Of a stretch of 64,000 bases of DNA, positions 26,060-35,382 are shown one piece after another. The notes beneath the pieces are model-generated. The model did not search any database. It was not told the origin of the DNA and saw only the letters and a program-made list of their open reading frames with translations. The DNA comes from Candidatus Pelagisphaera phototrophica (GTDB taxonomy: Bacteria; Verrucomicrobiota; Verrucomicrobiia; Opitutales; Opitutaceae), in assembly GCF_014529625.1 (NCBI RefSeq), contig NZ_CP076039.1, forward strand, positions 3,720,001-3,784,000. Reading direction: 5' to 3'. The position numbers and the translations under genes were made by a program. How positions within the stretch are numbered: position 1 is the stretch's first letter; each line of letters starts with the position of its first letter.

Positions 26060-26260
26060 ATGAGCGAATTACCTAAAGAAGAGCTAGAATCAAAAATCGC
26101 CTTTCTGGAAAGGCACATTGAAGAACAGGATCGGGAGATCCTCAATCTAAGGAAAATCTTAGATAAGGTCTTAGAGGATGTCGAAAGTCTGCAAAATTCA
26201 GAACAGCAGACTTCCCAGCAAAACTCGGATCCAGCGACCGAAAGGCCTCCTCACTACTAG
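26060..26260 (+). CDS. slyX: SlyX-family coiled-coil protein
   Basis: SlyX proteins are small coiled-coil proteins of unknown function. The product has the family pattern LESKIAFLERHIEEQDREILNLRKILDKV and ends in PPHY, the characteristic SlyX C terminus. I place the start at 26060 (MSELPKEELE, 66 residues). ATG codons at 26009 and 26039 would add up to 17 residues without family resemblance. It converges with the secreted protein gene, leaving two bases between the stops. Confidence 0.75.
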   Translation: MSELPKEELESKIAFLERHIEEQDREILNLRKILDKVLEDVESLQNSEQQTSQQNSDPATERPPHY

Positions 26261-26262
26261 TT

Positions 26263-27822
26263 TTACTCGGTTTGCAAGTAGAGTTCGATTATCTCGAACC
26301 CACCATCATCAGTGCCCCTACATGACTCGACACTATAAGAACCTGGACCTAAGGAAAGGGAGAGAGCCGAATCCTTACTGTTTTCCGATAACGGAAACGC
26401 TCCCAGTCGGTCCCCCATTACTGAAGACTTTTCAAAGTTTTCAGCAATAGCCCAGTCGTCATTCTTCCATGATTTCAACCCATGCTGATAAACGGAAAGA
26501 TTCGGATTTTCCGTACACTCCGAAACATCGAAATACGCTAAACCGGGCCCCACGCTTCTCACGAGAGCCTGGATAACTCCCTCTCCGGCTAGATCGAACC
26601 CAAAGTGATGATCTAAGTTTTGGGGATCCCTCTGATAGAAAGTGGATCCGTTTACCACAAAGATGTCATTGGAGTGAGCAAAATGTGCCTGAGTTGCGAT
26701 TTCCGCAGAAAGGGAAAAGATGTTTGAGAGATTTGCAAGATAGGTGCCACTAGGGAGCGTAGCATCCAATCTACCTGACAATGAAAGGCTGAACTCGGGC
26801 TCATCTGGGTTTTTGGAGCGTATGAGAGGCAAAGAGGGAAACAACATTCGCCACTCATCGTTCTCATCTAACTGATAGAGCTCGATCGAGATGGAATTCA
26901 AAGTTTCCCAATCGAAAACGCTCCTGATGTCGATCGATAGTTCGGCCAGTATCTCAACCGGCATACTTCCCTCTCCCTCGATTATGAAATGCAATCCGTC
27001 CTGAGGACTTTGAGAAGACTTTACATAGGAGTTCCAAGCCTTACTCAAGTAAATGGAGGACGTATCTAAATCGACTTGATTCTCGTTTGCTACCTCAAGT
27101 AATCCGCCTCGGCGACCATCCGCCAGAACATAGCGTGGCGACAATGAGCTCGTTTGAAATTCGAATCGATCGCCTTTCTGGGAACGAAACGAGAGTAGTC
27201 CCGAGATTTCATCATATTGCAACGTACCTCCCAAAATTGAACCTGAGTGATCTATGAACAAGGCGTAACTTAGGTCGTTATCACCCAAAACCAGATACAG
27301 TTCTCCATCAATTTCACCCTCCAACTTGTAGCGTTCAAGCTGAGCACTCGTTCTAACAAAGGATTCAAAACGCAGATCCGAATCAACAAAACCACTTTCT
27401 AAAATCACATCGGTTCCCTGGGTAAGAGCTCGACCTACTCCCGCAGTTGGCACGAGGAAGTCAGAACCTTTGAATTTAGCGAGACCACCAAAGACAAAGT
27501 CGCCCTCTGAATTCCAATCGACCCGAGAAGAAAAAGCTCCCAACTCTGACTCTTCATCGAAACCAATGAATATTCCACTGTTGGCAGTTTTTAGAAATGC
27601 CCCTTCTACCCGTCCGCTTCGTTCGCCAAAAGACCCCCAATAGGCCTCCACTCTTTCAGATCCAGAAACCGAAAAATCAGGCATCGAGGTACAAAGACAC
27701 ACCAGAGGTACTCGCAGTATCAAATGCGTAAAATTTGGTGCAGACCTTAGAGGATTCATGATTTGTAAAAAAAAGATAAAACATAAAAGCCCCTGCTGGG
27801 CAAGATTATAGTTCTCGCTCAT
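26263..27822 (-). CDS. secreted protein with Verrucomicrobia-type C-terminal repeat module
   Basis: The 519-residue protein has a hydrophobic N-terminal segment (GLLCFIFFLQIM). The C-terminal portion (about residues 400-519) carries a module also seen twice in the protein at 35383-37089: a VRSVGPGL segment, NPNLSVY, NDDW, DSALSLSLGPGSYSVESC and a terminal GFEIIELY. I recall such modules in many secreted Verrucomicrobia proteins. The middle region has weak strand-rich character (LYLVLGDNDLSYALFIDHSG). The function is unknown; a surface or extracellular role is likely. Confidence 0.65.
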   Translation of the reverse strand: MSENYNLAQQGLLCFIFFLQIMNPLRSAPNFTHLILRVPLVCLCTSMPDFSVSGSERVEAYWGSFGERSGRVEGAFLKTANSGIFIGFDEESELGAFSSRVDWNSEGDFVFGGLAKFKGSDFLVPTAGVGRALTQGTDVILESGFVDSDLRFESFVRTSAQLERYKLEGEIDGELYLVLGDNDLSYALFIDHSGSILGGTLQYDEISGLLSFRSQKGDRFEFQTSSLSPRYVLADGRRGGLLEVANENQVDLDTSSIYLSKAWNSYVKSSQSPQDGLHFIIEGEGSMPVEILAELSIDIRSVFDWETLNSISIELYQLDENDEWRMLFPSLPLIRSKNPDEPEFSLSLSGRLDATLPSGTYLANLSNIFSLSAEIATQAHFAHSNDIFVVNGSTFYQRDPQNLDHHFGFDLAGEGVIQALVRSVGPGLAYFDVSECTENPNLSVYQHGLKSWKNDDWAIAENFEKSSVMGDRLGAFPLSENSKDSALSLSLGPGSYSVESCRGTDDGGFEIIELYLQTE

Positions 27823-28095
27823 TTTCGATTTCCTTTATTTGAGAATCCAAAAAGATCTGAACCTTCCTCAAATTCGTAAAAAAGCCGAATTCCAGCTAAA
27901 CCCAGTATTAACCTATCGCTATCTAAAAGCCTTCGTATCTCAATGCTCACGGGGTCCGCACTTTCACACGAAAGTACGATCTCTCCAAATGAATCTAACT
28001 AGGCACTTGCAGAAAAAACCGTTTCAAACGACTGAAATATACTCAGAAGATCGCGAATCCAATTTTTTGAAACGTCGACTTTTCGCTCTCAAATC

Positions 28096-29922
28096 ATGTT
28101 TCTCAAGTCACTCATCCGAAAGTTGTTTTCAACGAATGACGCATCGCCAGTCCTAAACGGCAGTTCGCTTTCGACGGATTCTGATTGTAGCGATGAAGAC
28201 CACAAAGCTGCGAAGCCGTCCGCCTTTAGAGACTATCCTGCTTTTTGCACTAAGATGGAGCCTCTGGTTGAGGAATATCACCGTAACTTCAATATTAGAC
28301 TCCCTCAGATACCCTTTACTCCTCTCATCTCCGTCATACTTCCCGTGTACAACCCAGAAATTCAATGGCTCCGAGCCGCCATTGAGTCTGTCAAGAACCA
28401 GCTTTATTCGAATTGGGAACTATGCATTGCCGACGACGCTTCAACAAATGCAGGGGTTAAGCTCCTGTTAGAACAGTACCAACAAGATAATCCGAATGTC
28501 AGGGTCGTCTTCCGCAGTGAAAACGGCCATATTAGCCACGCTTCCAATTCAGCATTGGAAATTGCATCCGGTGAATACATCGCGCTACTGGACCACGATG
28601 ATGAAATTCCTCCGCATGCACTCGCGCGTGTCGTAGACTGCCTAAACGAGAAACCCGATGCAGCCCTGATCTACACTGACGAAGACAAGATCGATGAAAA
28701 TGGAGTCAGGACCCAGCCTCACTTTAAGTCCGACTGGAATCCTGATTTGCTCCTTGGTCAAAACTTCATCAGTCACCTCGGCGTATATCGCCTTTCCCAA
28801 GTCAGAAAGGTCGGTGGGTTTCGAGCAGGTTTTGAAGGAGCCCAAGACTGGGACTTGGCCTTAAGAATATCCGAAACAATAGAACCAGAACAGATTGAGC
28901 ACATTCCAGAGGTATTGTACCATTGGAGATCGGTTTCAGGATCTACAGCTAGAGACATCGATGAAAAGTCGTATGCTCACAATGCAGCGAAAAAAGCGAT
29001 TGAAGACCATTTCAAGAGAAACGATATCACAGCTACACTCGAACCTGTCGATCGCTACTATTGGCGACCGTGCTATAAACATACGAGCCCAACGGTGGCC
29101 ATTGTCATTCCTACGCGAGATCGAGTCGAACTCTTGCAGGAATGCATTGAAAATATACTTACAAAAACCAATTACCGGAACTATCAAATAGTAGTCGCAG
29201 ACAATGACTCTGTCGAAGAAGCGACCCACAACTATTTCGATACGCTAGAATCGTCTGGAACTGAAGTTCTCAAAGTTCCCGGTAAATTCAACTATTCGCG
29301 TATTAACAACGTCGCAATCCATTCTAGATACGAGGATGTCATCTGCCTCCTAAACAATGATACAAATGTCATCAATCCAGAATGGCTTGAGGAGTTAGTT
29401 ATGCAGGCTGTCCGCACCGAGATTGGACCAGTCGGTGCAAAATTGCTGTATCCCCACGAGCACGTTCAACACGCAGGCATCGTACTTGGTGTAGGAGGGG
29501 TCGGTAGCGAAGCGTTCAAATTCATCCACAAAACCGATGACGGTTACATCCACCGCGCCTTTCTAATTGGAAACTATAGTGCTGTTACAGGAGCCTGTAT
29601 GGCATTTCGTAAATCTGTTTGGGAAGATGTAGGAGGATTCAACGAGGATGATACTCCTAATGCCTACAGCGACGTCGATTTCTGCATTAGGTGCGGGGTA
29701 AGTGGATACCGCTCCTTATTCACACCGTATTCACTTCTATACCATAATGAGTCGGCATCACGAGGACCAGACGATTCCGGAGAGTTTGAGAAAGCGACCA
29801 AGTATATGTACCTTCGGTGGGGCGATAAAATCAAGCGAGACCCCTTCTACAATTCAAACCTAACATTGGACCGAGAGGACTTTACATTTGCCCAGGGGCC
29901 TCGAGATTATTCGACCCGATGA
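28096..29922 (+). CDS. tandem-domain GT2 glycosyltransferase
   Basis: The 608-residue protein contains two family 2 (GT-A) glycosyltransferase domains. The first (about 75-310) has PLISVILPVYNPEIQWL, ADDASTN and the metal-binding TDEDKID motif. The second (about 330-590) has PTVAIVIPTRDRVELLQ, LNNDTNVI and the GACMAFRKSVWEDVGGFNE acceptor motif. Such double GT2 enzymes build rhamnan- or O-antigen-type polymers on cytoplasmic sugar-nucleotide donors. Its stop overlaps the next glycosyltransferase start by 4 bases. Confidence 0.9.
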   Translation: MFLKSLIRKLFSTNDASPVLNGSSLSTDSDCSDEDHKAAKPSAFRDYPAFCTKMEPLVEEYHRNFNIRLPQIPFTPLISVILPVYNPEIQWLRAAIESVKNQLYSNWELCIADDASTNAGVKLLLEQYQQDNPNVRVVFRSENGHISHASNSALEIASGEYIALLDHDDEIPPHALARVVDCLNEKPDAALIYTDEDKIDENGVRTQPHFKSDWNPDLLLGQNFISHLGVYRLSQVRKVGGFRAGFEGAQDWDLALRISETIEPEQIEHIPEVLYHWRSVSGSTARDIDEKSYAHNAAKKAIEDHFKRNDITATLEPVDRYYWRPCYKHTSPTVAIVIPTRDRVELLQECIENILTKTNYRNYQIVVADNDSVEEATHNYFDTLESSGTEVLKVPGKFNYSRINNVAIHSRYEDVICLLNNDTNVINPEWLEELVMQAVRTEIGPVGAKLLYPHEHVQHAGIVLGVGGVGSEAFKFIHKTDDGYIHRAFLIGNYSAVTGACMAFRKSVWEDVGGFNEDDTPNAYSDVDFCIRCGVSGYRSLFTPYSLLYHNESASRGPDDSGEFEKATKYMYLRWGDKIKRDPFYNSNLTLDREDFTFAQGPRDYSTR

Positions 29923-32507
29923 TGGTTTCATTCATCATTCCCGTTTTCAACCAAATAGAACTAACGCTTCAATGCATTAGTTCCCTTCAGGAAACGGTAA
30001 CAAAAATTGACTACGAAATCGTCATTGTAGACGATTGCAGTAACGACGAAACCGCTACCCAACTACGTACACTGAAGAGCGATAGCATTCATGTTTTTCG
30101 AAACAACGAAAATCTTGGATACGCAAAGTCCAACAATATAGGTGCACGAAATGCAAAGGGAAACTATCTCTTCCTTCTCAACAATGATTTGGTCTTTTCC
30201 AGCAAATGGATAGAACCCATGCTTTCGGGGCTTCGCAAAAGAAAAGTCGGAATCGTCGGGAATGTTCAGTTAGACGCCACGATTGGAGAGATCGACCATT
30301 CTGGATTTCTTTTCGACGGGAAAGGCACTCTCCGGCACAAAAAAACCCCAAACCTCAAAGGCAGCTTTACGGAGTTCCTCGCAGTGACCGGAGCTTGCTT
30401 AGCAATTCGAAAAGATCTGTATCACAAACTAGAAGGGCTCGATGAGCGATACGAGAACGGTTGTGAGGATATCGACCTATGTTTTAAAGCTAAGGAGATC
30501 GGTCTAAAAACCATCGTCGCGAACGAAAGTACGATTAATCACTACGTCAGTTCAACCCGCGGTACAAATAACTTGCACAATGAGAGCAACATGCGCCTTT
30601 TTCAAATAAAATGGCGTTCTCAAATATCTACTACAATGTCCAGCGCGTGGCCCGCAGCCTATTTGCAGGGTATCATCGATGGGAGCGAATCTGTCTCTTT
30701 GGAAAAAGTCTGGGAAGCGGTATCTCATTTTTTTCTAAACAAGAAGCTACCACCTAGTGGTAAACTAATCGTAGAAGCAAAGCTCAAACGAAACGAGAGG
30801 CATTGGATGTCTATTCTAGATAATAAGACGGACGAAATGATCAAAGAAAGCTACCATATCGATCAAGGTAAATGGATAGGAACTCAATTTTCATATTCCG
30901 GATTTGAAACAAATCTAGACCGAGAAAAAGGGAATTGGATTAAAGAGGACGCCAAACTAAAGCTAGGGGCAGGATTTTTTCTTTCTAGCATCCAAATTAT
31001 TGGTACAATTCGGCTACCAAGCAACAATAAAGAGACGCACGGAAAACTCGGCCTTCGGATAACGACCAACTTTGCCGAATCAAAAGATTTCTTTCCATTA
31101 GAATCCGGTCAATTTTCGGTCAACATAGAGGATGTCCCCGCCCTACCTGAAAGCAATTCTCAAATTGATATCACACTCTTAGGAGTATCGAAATCCAACG
31201 CCTATGCCTATCTTGGCAGAAAACTGAAGAACTGGTTTTTGATCCCAAAGGCATTGCGACACTATTGGGGACGATTTCGAGCCCAAAAACTCAATCAAAG
31301 ACTCTTGATCAAGAATGTGCTGATCAATCATGAGATGCTTCTGGACTTTGATTCTCAGTCGGGTTCTCCCGCAAATTTTGATTTTCTCCGGCGAGCGTCA
31401 AACATCGGAATTAACTTAATCGGATGGTTTGACGCTGAATTGGGTATTGGGGAATCCGCCAGGCTCGCTACCAAAGCCATGGATACAACGTCGATTGGCA
31501 CCGCTTTAGTTCCTCTTAAAGTCAATTGCCTAGCCAGTAGAGAAGACCACTCCCTTAGCAGCCGTTTAGTCGAACATAATCCCTATCCTATCAATGTATT
31601 CCACATCGACGCCCCACAAAGCGCTGACATTGACCACCATCATGGTGAAAATTTTCGAAAAGGAAAACGCAATATCGCATACTGGGCCTGGGAGCTACCT
31701 GATTTTCCTGATAGTTGGATGAAATATTTCAAATACTACGATGAAATTTGGACCCCTTCGAATTTCGTCCGAGACTCAGTAACGATAAAATCGCCTATAC
31801 CGGTTCTCACCATGCCCCATTGCATAGACTTCGAGACTCCTCAAAAGCCAGACCGAGAGAAATTTTCCCTTCCGTCCGACAAATACCTATTTCTTTTCGC
31901 CTATGATCTGAATAGCTATCAGCCTAGAAAAAACCCGAAGGCTACTATTAGAGCATTCCAAAAGGCGTTTGCTGGTAAAGAGGGACAGGATGTCGGTCTG
32001 GTCATCAAGACACATTCAATCGAGGGGAACAAGGAGGCTTATAAGGAACTCCAATCCCATCTGAAAGGAATCGAAAATGTATACCTCATAGACAGGAGGC
32101 TCTCCCGAGAGGATATCTATAATCTAATGTATTCAGTGGATGCCTACGTATCCCTGCACAGGGCGGAAGGGTTTGGACTTACTGTGGCCGAATCCATGTA
32201 TTTGGGAAAACCTGTTATATCAACTAATTGGTCCGCCACAACTGAGTTTCTGAACCAATCCAATGGCTGTCCGGTGGACTTCAATCTTGTAGAATTAGAG
32301 AAAAACTTCGGTCCCTACACCCAAGGACAGATCTGGGCGGATCCTAGCTCTGAACACGCAGCTGAATTGATGAGGAAACTGTTTGAGGACCGCAAGTTCG
32401 CAAAAGACCTTGGCGAAAAAGCGGCTATCACCATAAGAAATCAATTCTCGCCCAAAATCATCGGGAAAATTTACGAGAAACGTCTCAAATCATTTGCACT
32501 TTGGTAG
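29919..32507 (+). CDS. GT2-GT4 fusion glycosyltransferase
   Basis: The 862-residue protein starts with a GT2 domain (about 1-235: VSFIIPVFNQIELTLQC, VDDCSNDET, LNNDLVF, TGACLAIRKDLY). A middle region of about 250 residues with no clear match follows. The C-terminal half (about 490-860) is a GT4/GT-B glycosyltransferase: GWFDAELGIGESARL, YDEIWTPSNFVRDS and the donor-site motif HRAEGFGLTVAESMYLGKPVI. The two catalytic halves likely add consecutive sugars to the same surface glycan. It starts 4 bases inside the previous gene. Confidence 0.88.
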   Translation: MMVSFIIPVFNQIELTLQCISSLQETVTKIDYEIVIVDDCSNDETATQLRTLKSDSIHVFRNNENLGYAKSNNIGARNAKGNYLFLLNNDLVFSSKWIEPMLSGLRKRKVGIVGNVQLDATIGEIDHSGFLFDGKGTLRHKKTPNLKGSFTEFLAVTGACLAIRKDLYHKLEGLDERYENGCEDIDLCFKAKEIGLKTIVANESTINHYVSSTRGTNNLHNESNMRLFQIKWRSQISTTMSSAWPAAYLQGIIDGSESVSLEKVWEAVSHFFLNKKLPPSGKLIVEAKLKRNERHWMSILDNKTDEMIKESYHIDQGKWIGTQFSYSGFETNLDREKGNWIKEDAKLKLGAGFFLSSIQIIGTIRLPSNNKETHGKLGLRITTNFAESKDFFPLESGQFSVNIEDVPALPESNSQIDITLLGVSKSNAYAYLGRKLKNWFLIPKALRHYWGRFRAQKLNQRLLIKNVLINHEMLLDFDSQSGSPANFDFLRRASNIGINLIGWFDAELGIGESARLATKAMDTTSIGTALVPLKVNCLASREDHSLSSRLVEHNPYPINVFHIDAPQSADIDHHHGENFRKGKRNIAYWAWELPDFPDSWMKYFKYYDEIWTPSNFVRDSVTIKSPIPVLTMPHCIDFETPQKPDREKFSLPSDKYLFLFAYDLNSYQPRKNPKATIRAFQKAFAGKEGQDVGLVIKTHSIEGNKEAYKELQSHLKGIENVYLIDRRLSREDIYNLMYSVDAYVSLHRAEGFGLTVAESMYLGKPVISTNWSATTEFLNQSNGCPVDFNLVELEKNFGPYTQGQIWADPSSEHAAELMRKLFEDRKFAKDLGEKAAITIRNQFSPKIIGKIYEKRLKSFALW

Positions 32508-32552
32508 ATGTAAATCAACGAGTACAAAGAATAGACATCCTCAATAATATAA

Positions 32553-33656
32553 ATGAGTGAAAAGGTACTAATAACCGGTGGGTGCGGATTCGTAGGATCC
32601 CATCTGGCGGACGAATATTTGAAACAAGGCTACCAGGTACGGATTTTGGACAATCTAGATCCAATAGTACATGGGCACATCAAAGCGCCCCCTTCCTACG
32701 TAAACAAAGAGGCTGAGTTTGTTTACGGGGACATAAGGGATACGAACTTACTATCAAAGTGCCTTGAAAAAATTTCTGTAGTATCGCATCAAGCGGCAGC
32801 CGTCAGTGTGATGCAGTCGATGTGGAACCCAACCAAGTATGCAGAAGTAAATACCTTGGGAACAGCCAAACTACTCGAATTACTCGTCGACCGAAACCGT
32901 TATCCTATAAAAAAATTGATCATACCCTCTTCCATGTCTATCTATGGTGAGGGGTTATACAAACAAAACGATAACGAAGTATTCCCTAACCTTCGAGAAA
33001 GAGAGCAACTAGAGCGTGGGACTTGGGAATTAGAATGGGACAAAAAACCTTGTTCCCATGTACCGACCCATGAAGACAAACCTCTTCGTCCAACATCAAT
33101 CTACGCTATTACAAAACGTGATCAGGAAGAAATGGCGATCTCGATAGGCAGGGAATATAGCATTCCTGTTGTCGCTCTTCGCTATTTCAATATTTACGGG
33201 AGACGCCAATCCCTTTCAAATCCGTATACGGGTGTCGCCGCGATATTCAGCAGTCGAATCCTCAATGGTAATGCACCGGTTGTATTTGAGGACGGGGCAC
33301 AACTGCGAGATTTCGTACACATAAGCGACATCGTTCGAGCAAACCTGCTCGCAACTCAGAAAGACGCAGGCGACTACCAGGTTTTCAATATCGGTTCGGG
33401 TCAGCCGATATCCATTTTGGAGGTCGCGAACAAAGTAATAGATTCATTCGAAAAAGATTTCTCAGCAAAAGTAACAGGAACCGCACGACCGGGAGACATA
33501 CGGCATTGCTATGCCGATATATCAAGGGCGAGAGAGATCCTAGGCTATACTCCGAATGCGAATTTTGATTCTTCAATCCAAGAACTTATCGAGTGGGTAA
33601 AGACCCAATCAGCCCCAGATAATTTTGAAACCGCTTACAAGCAATTCGGAATATAA
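32553..33656 (+). CDS. NAD-dependent nucleotide-sugar epimerase/dehydratase
   Basis: A 367-residue extended SDR enzyme. The Rossmann motif TGGCGFVGSH is at residues 8-17, and the catalytic segment has SSMSIYGEG and Tyr-Lys in SIYAITKRDQ. RYFNIYGRRQSLSNPYTGVAAIF and FVHISDIV are typical of nucleotide-sugar 4-epimerases and of the dTDP-rhamnose 4-epimerase-like group. It lies 45 bases after the GT2-GT4 gene and probably supplies its sugar donor. The exact substrate is not determined. Confidence 0.85.
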   Translation: MSEKVLITGGCGFVGSHLADEYLKQGYQVRILDNLDPIVHGHIKAPPSYVNKEAEFVYGDIRDTNLLSKCLEKISVVSHQAAAVSVMQSMWNPTKYAEVNTLGTAKLLELLVDRNRYPIKKLIIPSSMSIYGEGLYKQNDNEVFPNLREREQLERGTWELEWDKKPCSHVPTHEDKPLRPTSIYAITKRDQEEMAISIGREYSIPVVALRYFNIYGRRQSLSNPYTGVAAIFSSRILNGNAPVVFEDGAQLRDFVHISDIVRANLLATQKDAGDYQVFNIGSGQPISILEVANKVIDSFEKDFSAKVTGTARPGDIRHCYADISRAREILGYTPNANFDSSIQELIEWVKTQSAPDNFETAYKQFGI

Positions 33657-33686
33657 CCCTGGGCCAAGAAGACAATTTTAGCAGAG

Positions 33687-34451
33687 CTAGGAGTGGACAA
33701 ATAATGTGGCTCCAACCTTCCGTATCGCTTGTGTCCCACAAACATCTATTAGGTCGGCAATGTATTTCCAGTCCCCCTCATAGGTATTGTCATTCCAACC
33801 AGCCTTGAGAGCCGTTTCACTCCGCGCCATCACACATCCGCAATCGATAAAGGAATACTCAAGTCGAGTTTCTAAGTTTCTCCAGCTATAGTAATCGTGA
33901 ATCATGTCACAATAGACTGCATGGGTGTCATCATCAAAATGCTCTAGCATTTTCTCAATATAACCAGGGACATGATAGTTATCCGAATTCGTAACCACTA
34001 AAAAGTCCCCAATCCCCCTTTCCCGAATTTCCTCAAACGCTATCTGCCTTGGGGTATGACCCCAATCATTTGCCCTTTCTGCTGTTTCAATAAAACTTAT
34101 CCGGTCGTCTCTAGCAATTATCGCCTTTGCTATTTCGTCTAGATCATCCGCAGGGCCATCGTGAACGAACAGCAGTTCCCAGTTTTTATAGGTTTGCTCT
34201 ATAAGCGACAACGCTAAGAGCGGGAAGGATTTATATATCGGAGAAATGAATACAATTTTAAAATCTCCATTCCTAATACTATCCTTGTACACAGGAGCAG
34301 GAATTAAATCGCGGGTTCGCCTTAGGATCTCCCAATGCCTTAGCTTATTTCTAAGTTCAATAATCGGGCTATGGTCTCTGAGCCAAGGCGGCAGGCTGCT
34401 CAGTAGTCTATAAGCCAACTCCGTTAACAGTCTCATCTCAAATAAACGCAA
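33687..34451 (-). CDS. GT2-type glycosyltransferase
   Basis: The 254-residue protein has an N-terminal basic segment (LLSSLPPWLRDHSP) and then a GT2 core: FKIVFISPIYKSFPLLALSLIEQTYKNWELLFVHDG, VVTNSDNYHVPGYIEKM (the DxD-like site is SDN) and the late strand GCVMARSETALKAGW. An alternative start is Met6. It faces the preceding epimerase gene and lies near the polyprenyl-type GT2 on the same strand. The acceptor is unknown. Confidence 0.78.
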   Translation of the reverse strand: MRLFEMRLLTELAYRLLSSLPPWLRDHSPIIELRNKLRHWEILRRTRDLIPAPVYKDSIRNGDFKIVFISPIYKSFPLLALSLIEQTYKNWELLFVHDGPADDLDEIAKAIIARDDRISFIETAERANDWGHTPRQIAFEEIRERGIGDFLVVTNSDNYHVPGYIEKMLEHFDDDTHAVYCDMIHDYYSWRNLETRLEYSFIDCGCVMARSETALKAGWNDNTYEGDWKYIADLIDVCGTQAIRKVGATLFVHS

Positions 34452-34503
34452 TTCACGATCAACTCCATAATAACCTCAATGGAGGTTCCAGATATGCTTA
34501 ATC

Positions 34504-35196
34504 CTAGCAACTCTTAAATCCGTATTTAATTATAATATACAAAGCTCTGACACCGTCTTTAGGACGAATTTTCTTTCCCTCGTTAAAATTTCGTTGCTTG
34601 TAGGAGATCGGCACATCCACGATGGTTAGATTCGCCATGGCCGCCTTTGCTGTCAGTTCTGGCTCTATTCCAAATTGGTTTTCCTCGAATTCAACCGATT
34701 TCAGAAATTCGCTCGGAAAAAGCTTTAGGCAGGTTTCCATATCTGTAATTCGGTATCCGGTAAAAAAATTCGATACAAGCGTCAGAAATCCGTTCACCAT
34801 TCGGTGCCAAAATGGACTCACTTCAGACAGACCTCTGCCTAAAAATCTAGATCCATAAGCCGCATCCGCACCCGACTTTCTTAAACTGTCGATTAGTGCG
34901 CTGTACTCATTGGGGCTGTACTCCAAATCGGCATCTTGAAATATGATATGAGACCCTTTCGCCATTTGAACACCCGTTTTCAAGGCCGCTCCTTTTCCCA
35001 TATTTACTAAATGGTGAACGACTATATCAACTTCCGTACCTAGTGGTCCCTTGAGCAAGTCGGCCGTGCCATCGGTTGATGCGTCGTCTACTACAATGAT
35101 TTGCAAATCCGGAACACCACAATCCCTAACCGCGCCAATCAACGACGACAATGTATCCACTTCATTAAAGGCGGGAACGATTACGGATAGTTTCAT
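34504..35196 (-). CDS. DPM1-like polyprenyl-phosphate glycosyltransferase
   Basis: The 230-residue protein shows the GT2 pattern of dolichol-phosphate mannosyltransferase relatives: LSVIVPAFNEVDTLSSLI, VVDDASTDGT, NMGKGAALKTGVQMAKGS, QDADLEYSPNEY and YGSRFLGRG. It lacks C-terminal membrane segments, so it is the short soluble form. These enzymes transfer a sugar from a nucleotide donor to a lipid phosphate, feeding surface glycan or protein glycosylation. It ends 52 bases before the other minus-strand GT2. Confidence 0.87.
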   Translation of the reverse strand: MKLSVIVPAFNEVDTLSSLIGAVRDCGVPDLQIIVVDDASTDGTADLLKGPLGTEVDIVVHHLVNMGKGAALKTGVQMAKGSHIIFQDADLEYSPNEYSALIDSLRKSGADAAYGSRFLGRGLSEVSPFWHRMVNGFLTLVSNFFTGYRITDMETCLKLFPSEFLKSVEFEENQFGIEPELTAKAAMANLTIVDVPISYKQRNFNEGKKIRPKDGVRALYIIIKYGFKSC

Positions 35197-35316
35197 TCAT
35201 AAGACATCTTCAAAATTGCCTGAATAAGATGAACTCTTTTCCTCAAACCGGCAGAAATTAACATATAATTGATCCGATTGCAGCGAACTTCAGATCGGTT
35301 AAGCTCGAATATCTCT

Positions 35317-35356
35317 AAAAAATAAACCCTGTTCGTCTCAGAGGCAAACCGGGTTT
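35317..35356 (-). terminator. rho-independent terminator after the secreted-protein pair
   Basis: On the minus strand an 11-pair stem with one G/A mismatch (AAACCC pairing with GGGTTT, then GTTTG with CGAAC) closes a short loop. It is followed by ATTTTTT, the U-tract. It lies about 27 bases past the stop at 35383 and should end the transcript from 38159. Confidence 0.75.
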
Positions 35357-35382
35357 CGAAACTCGCTTAGATGAGGAGGTGT

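Noticed and set aside
27839-28156. 105-codon plus-strand frame before the glycosyltransferase cluster
   Set aside because: It overlaps the start of the GT2 gene in another frame and shows no domain; the stretch is more likely promoter DNA.
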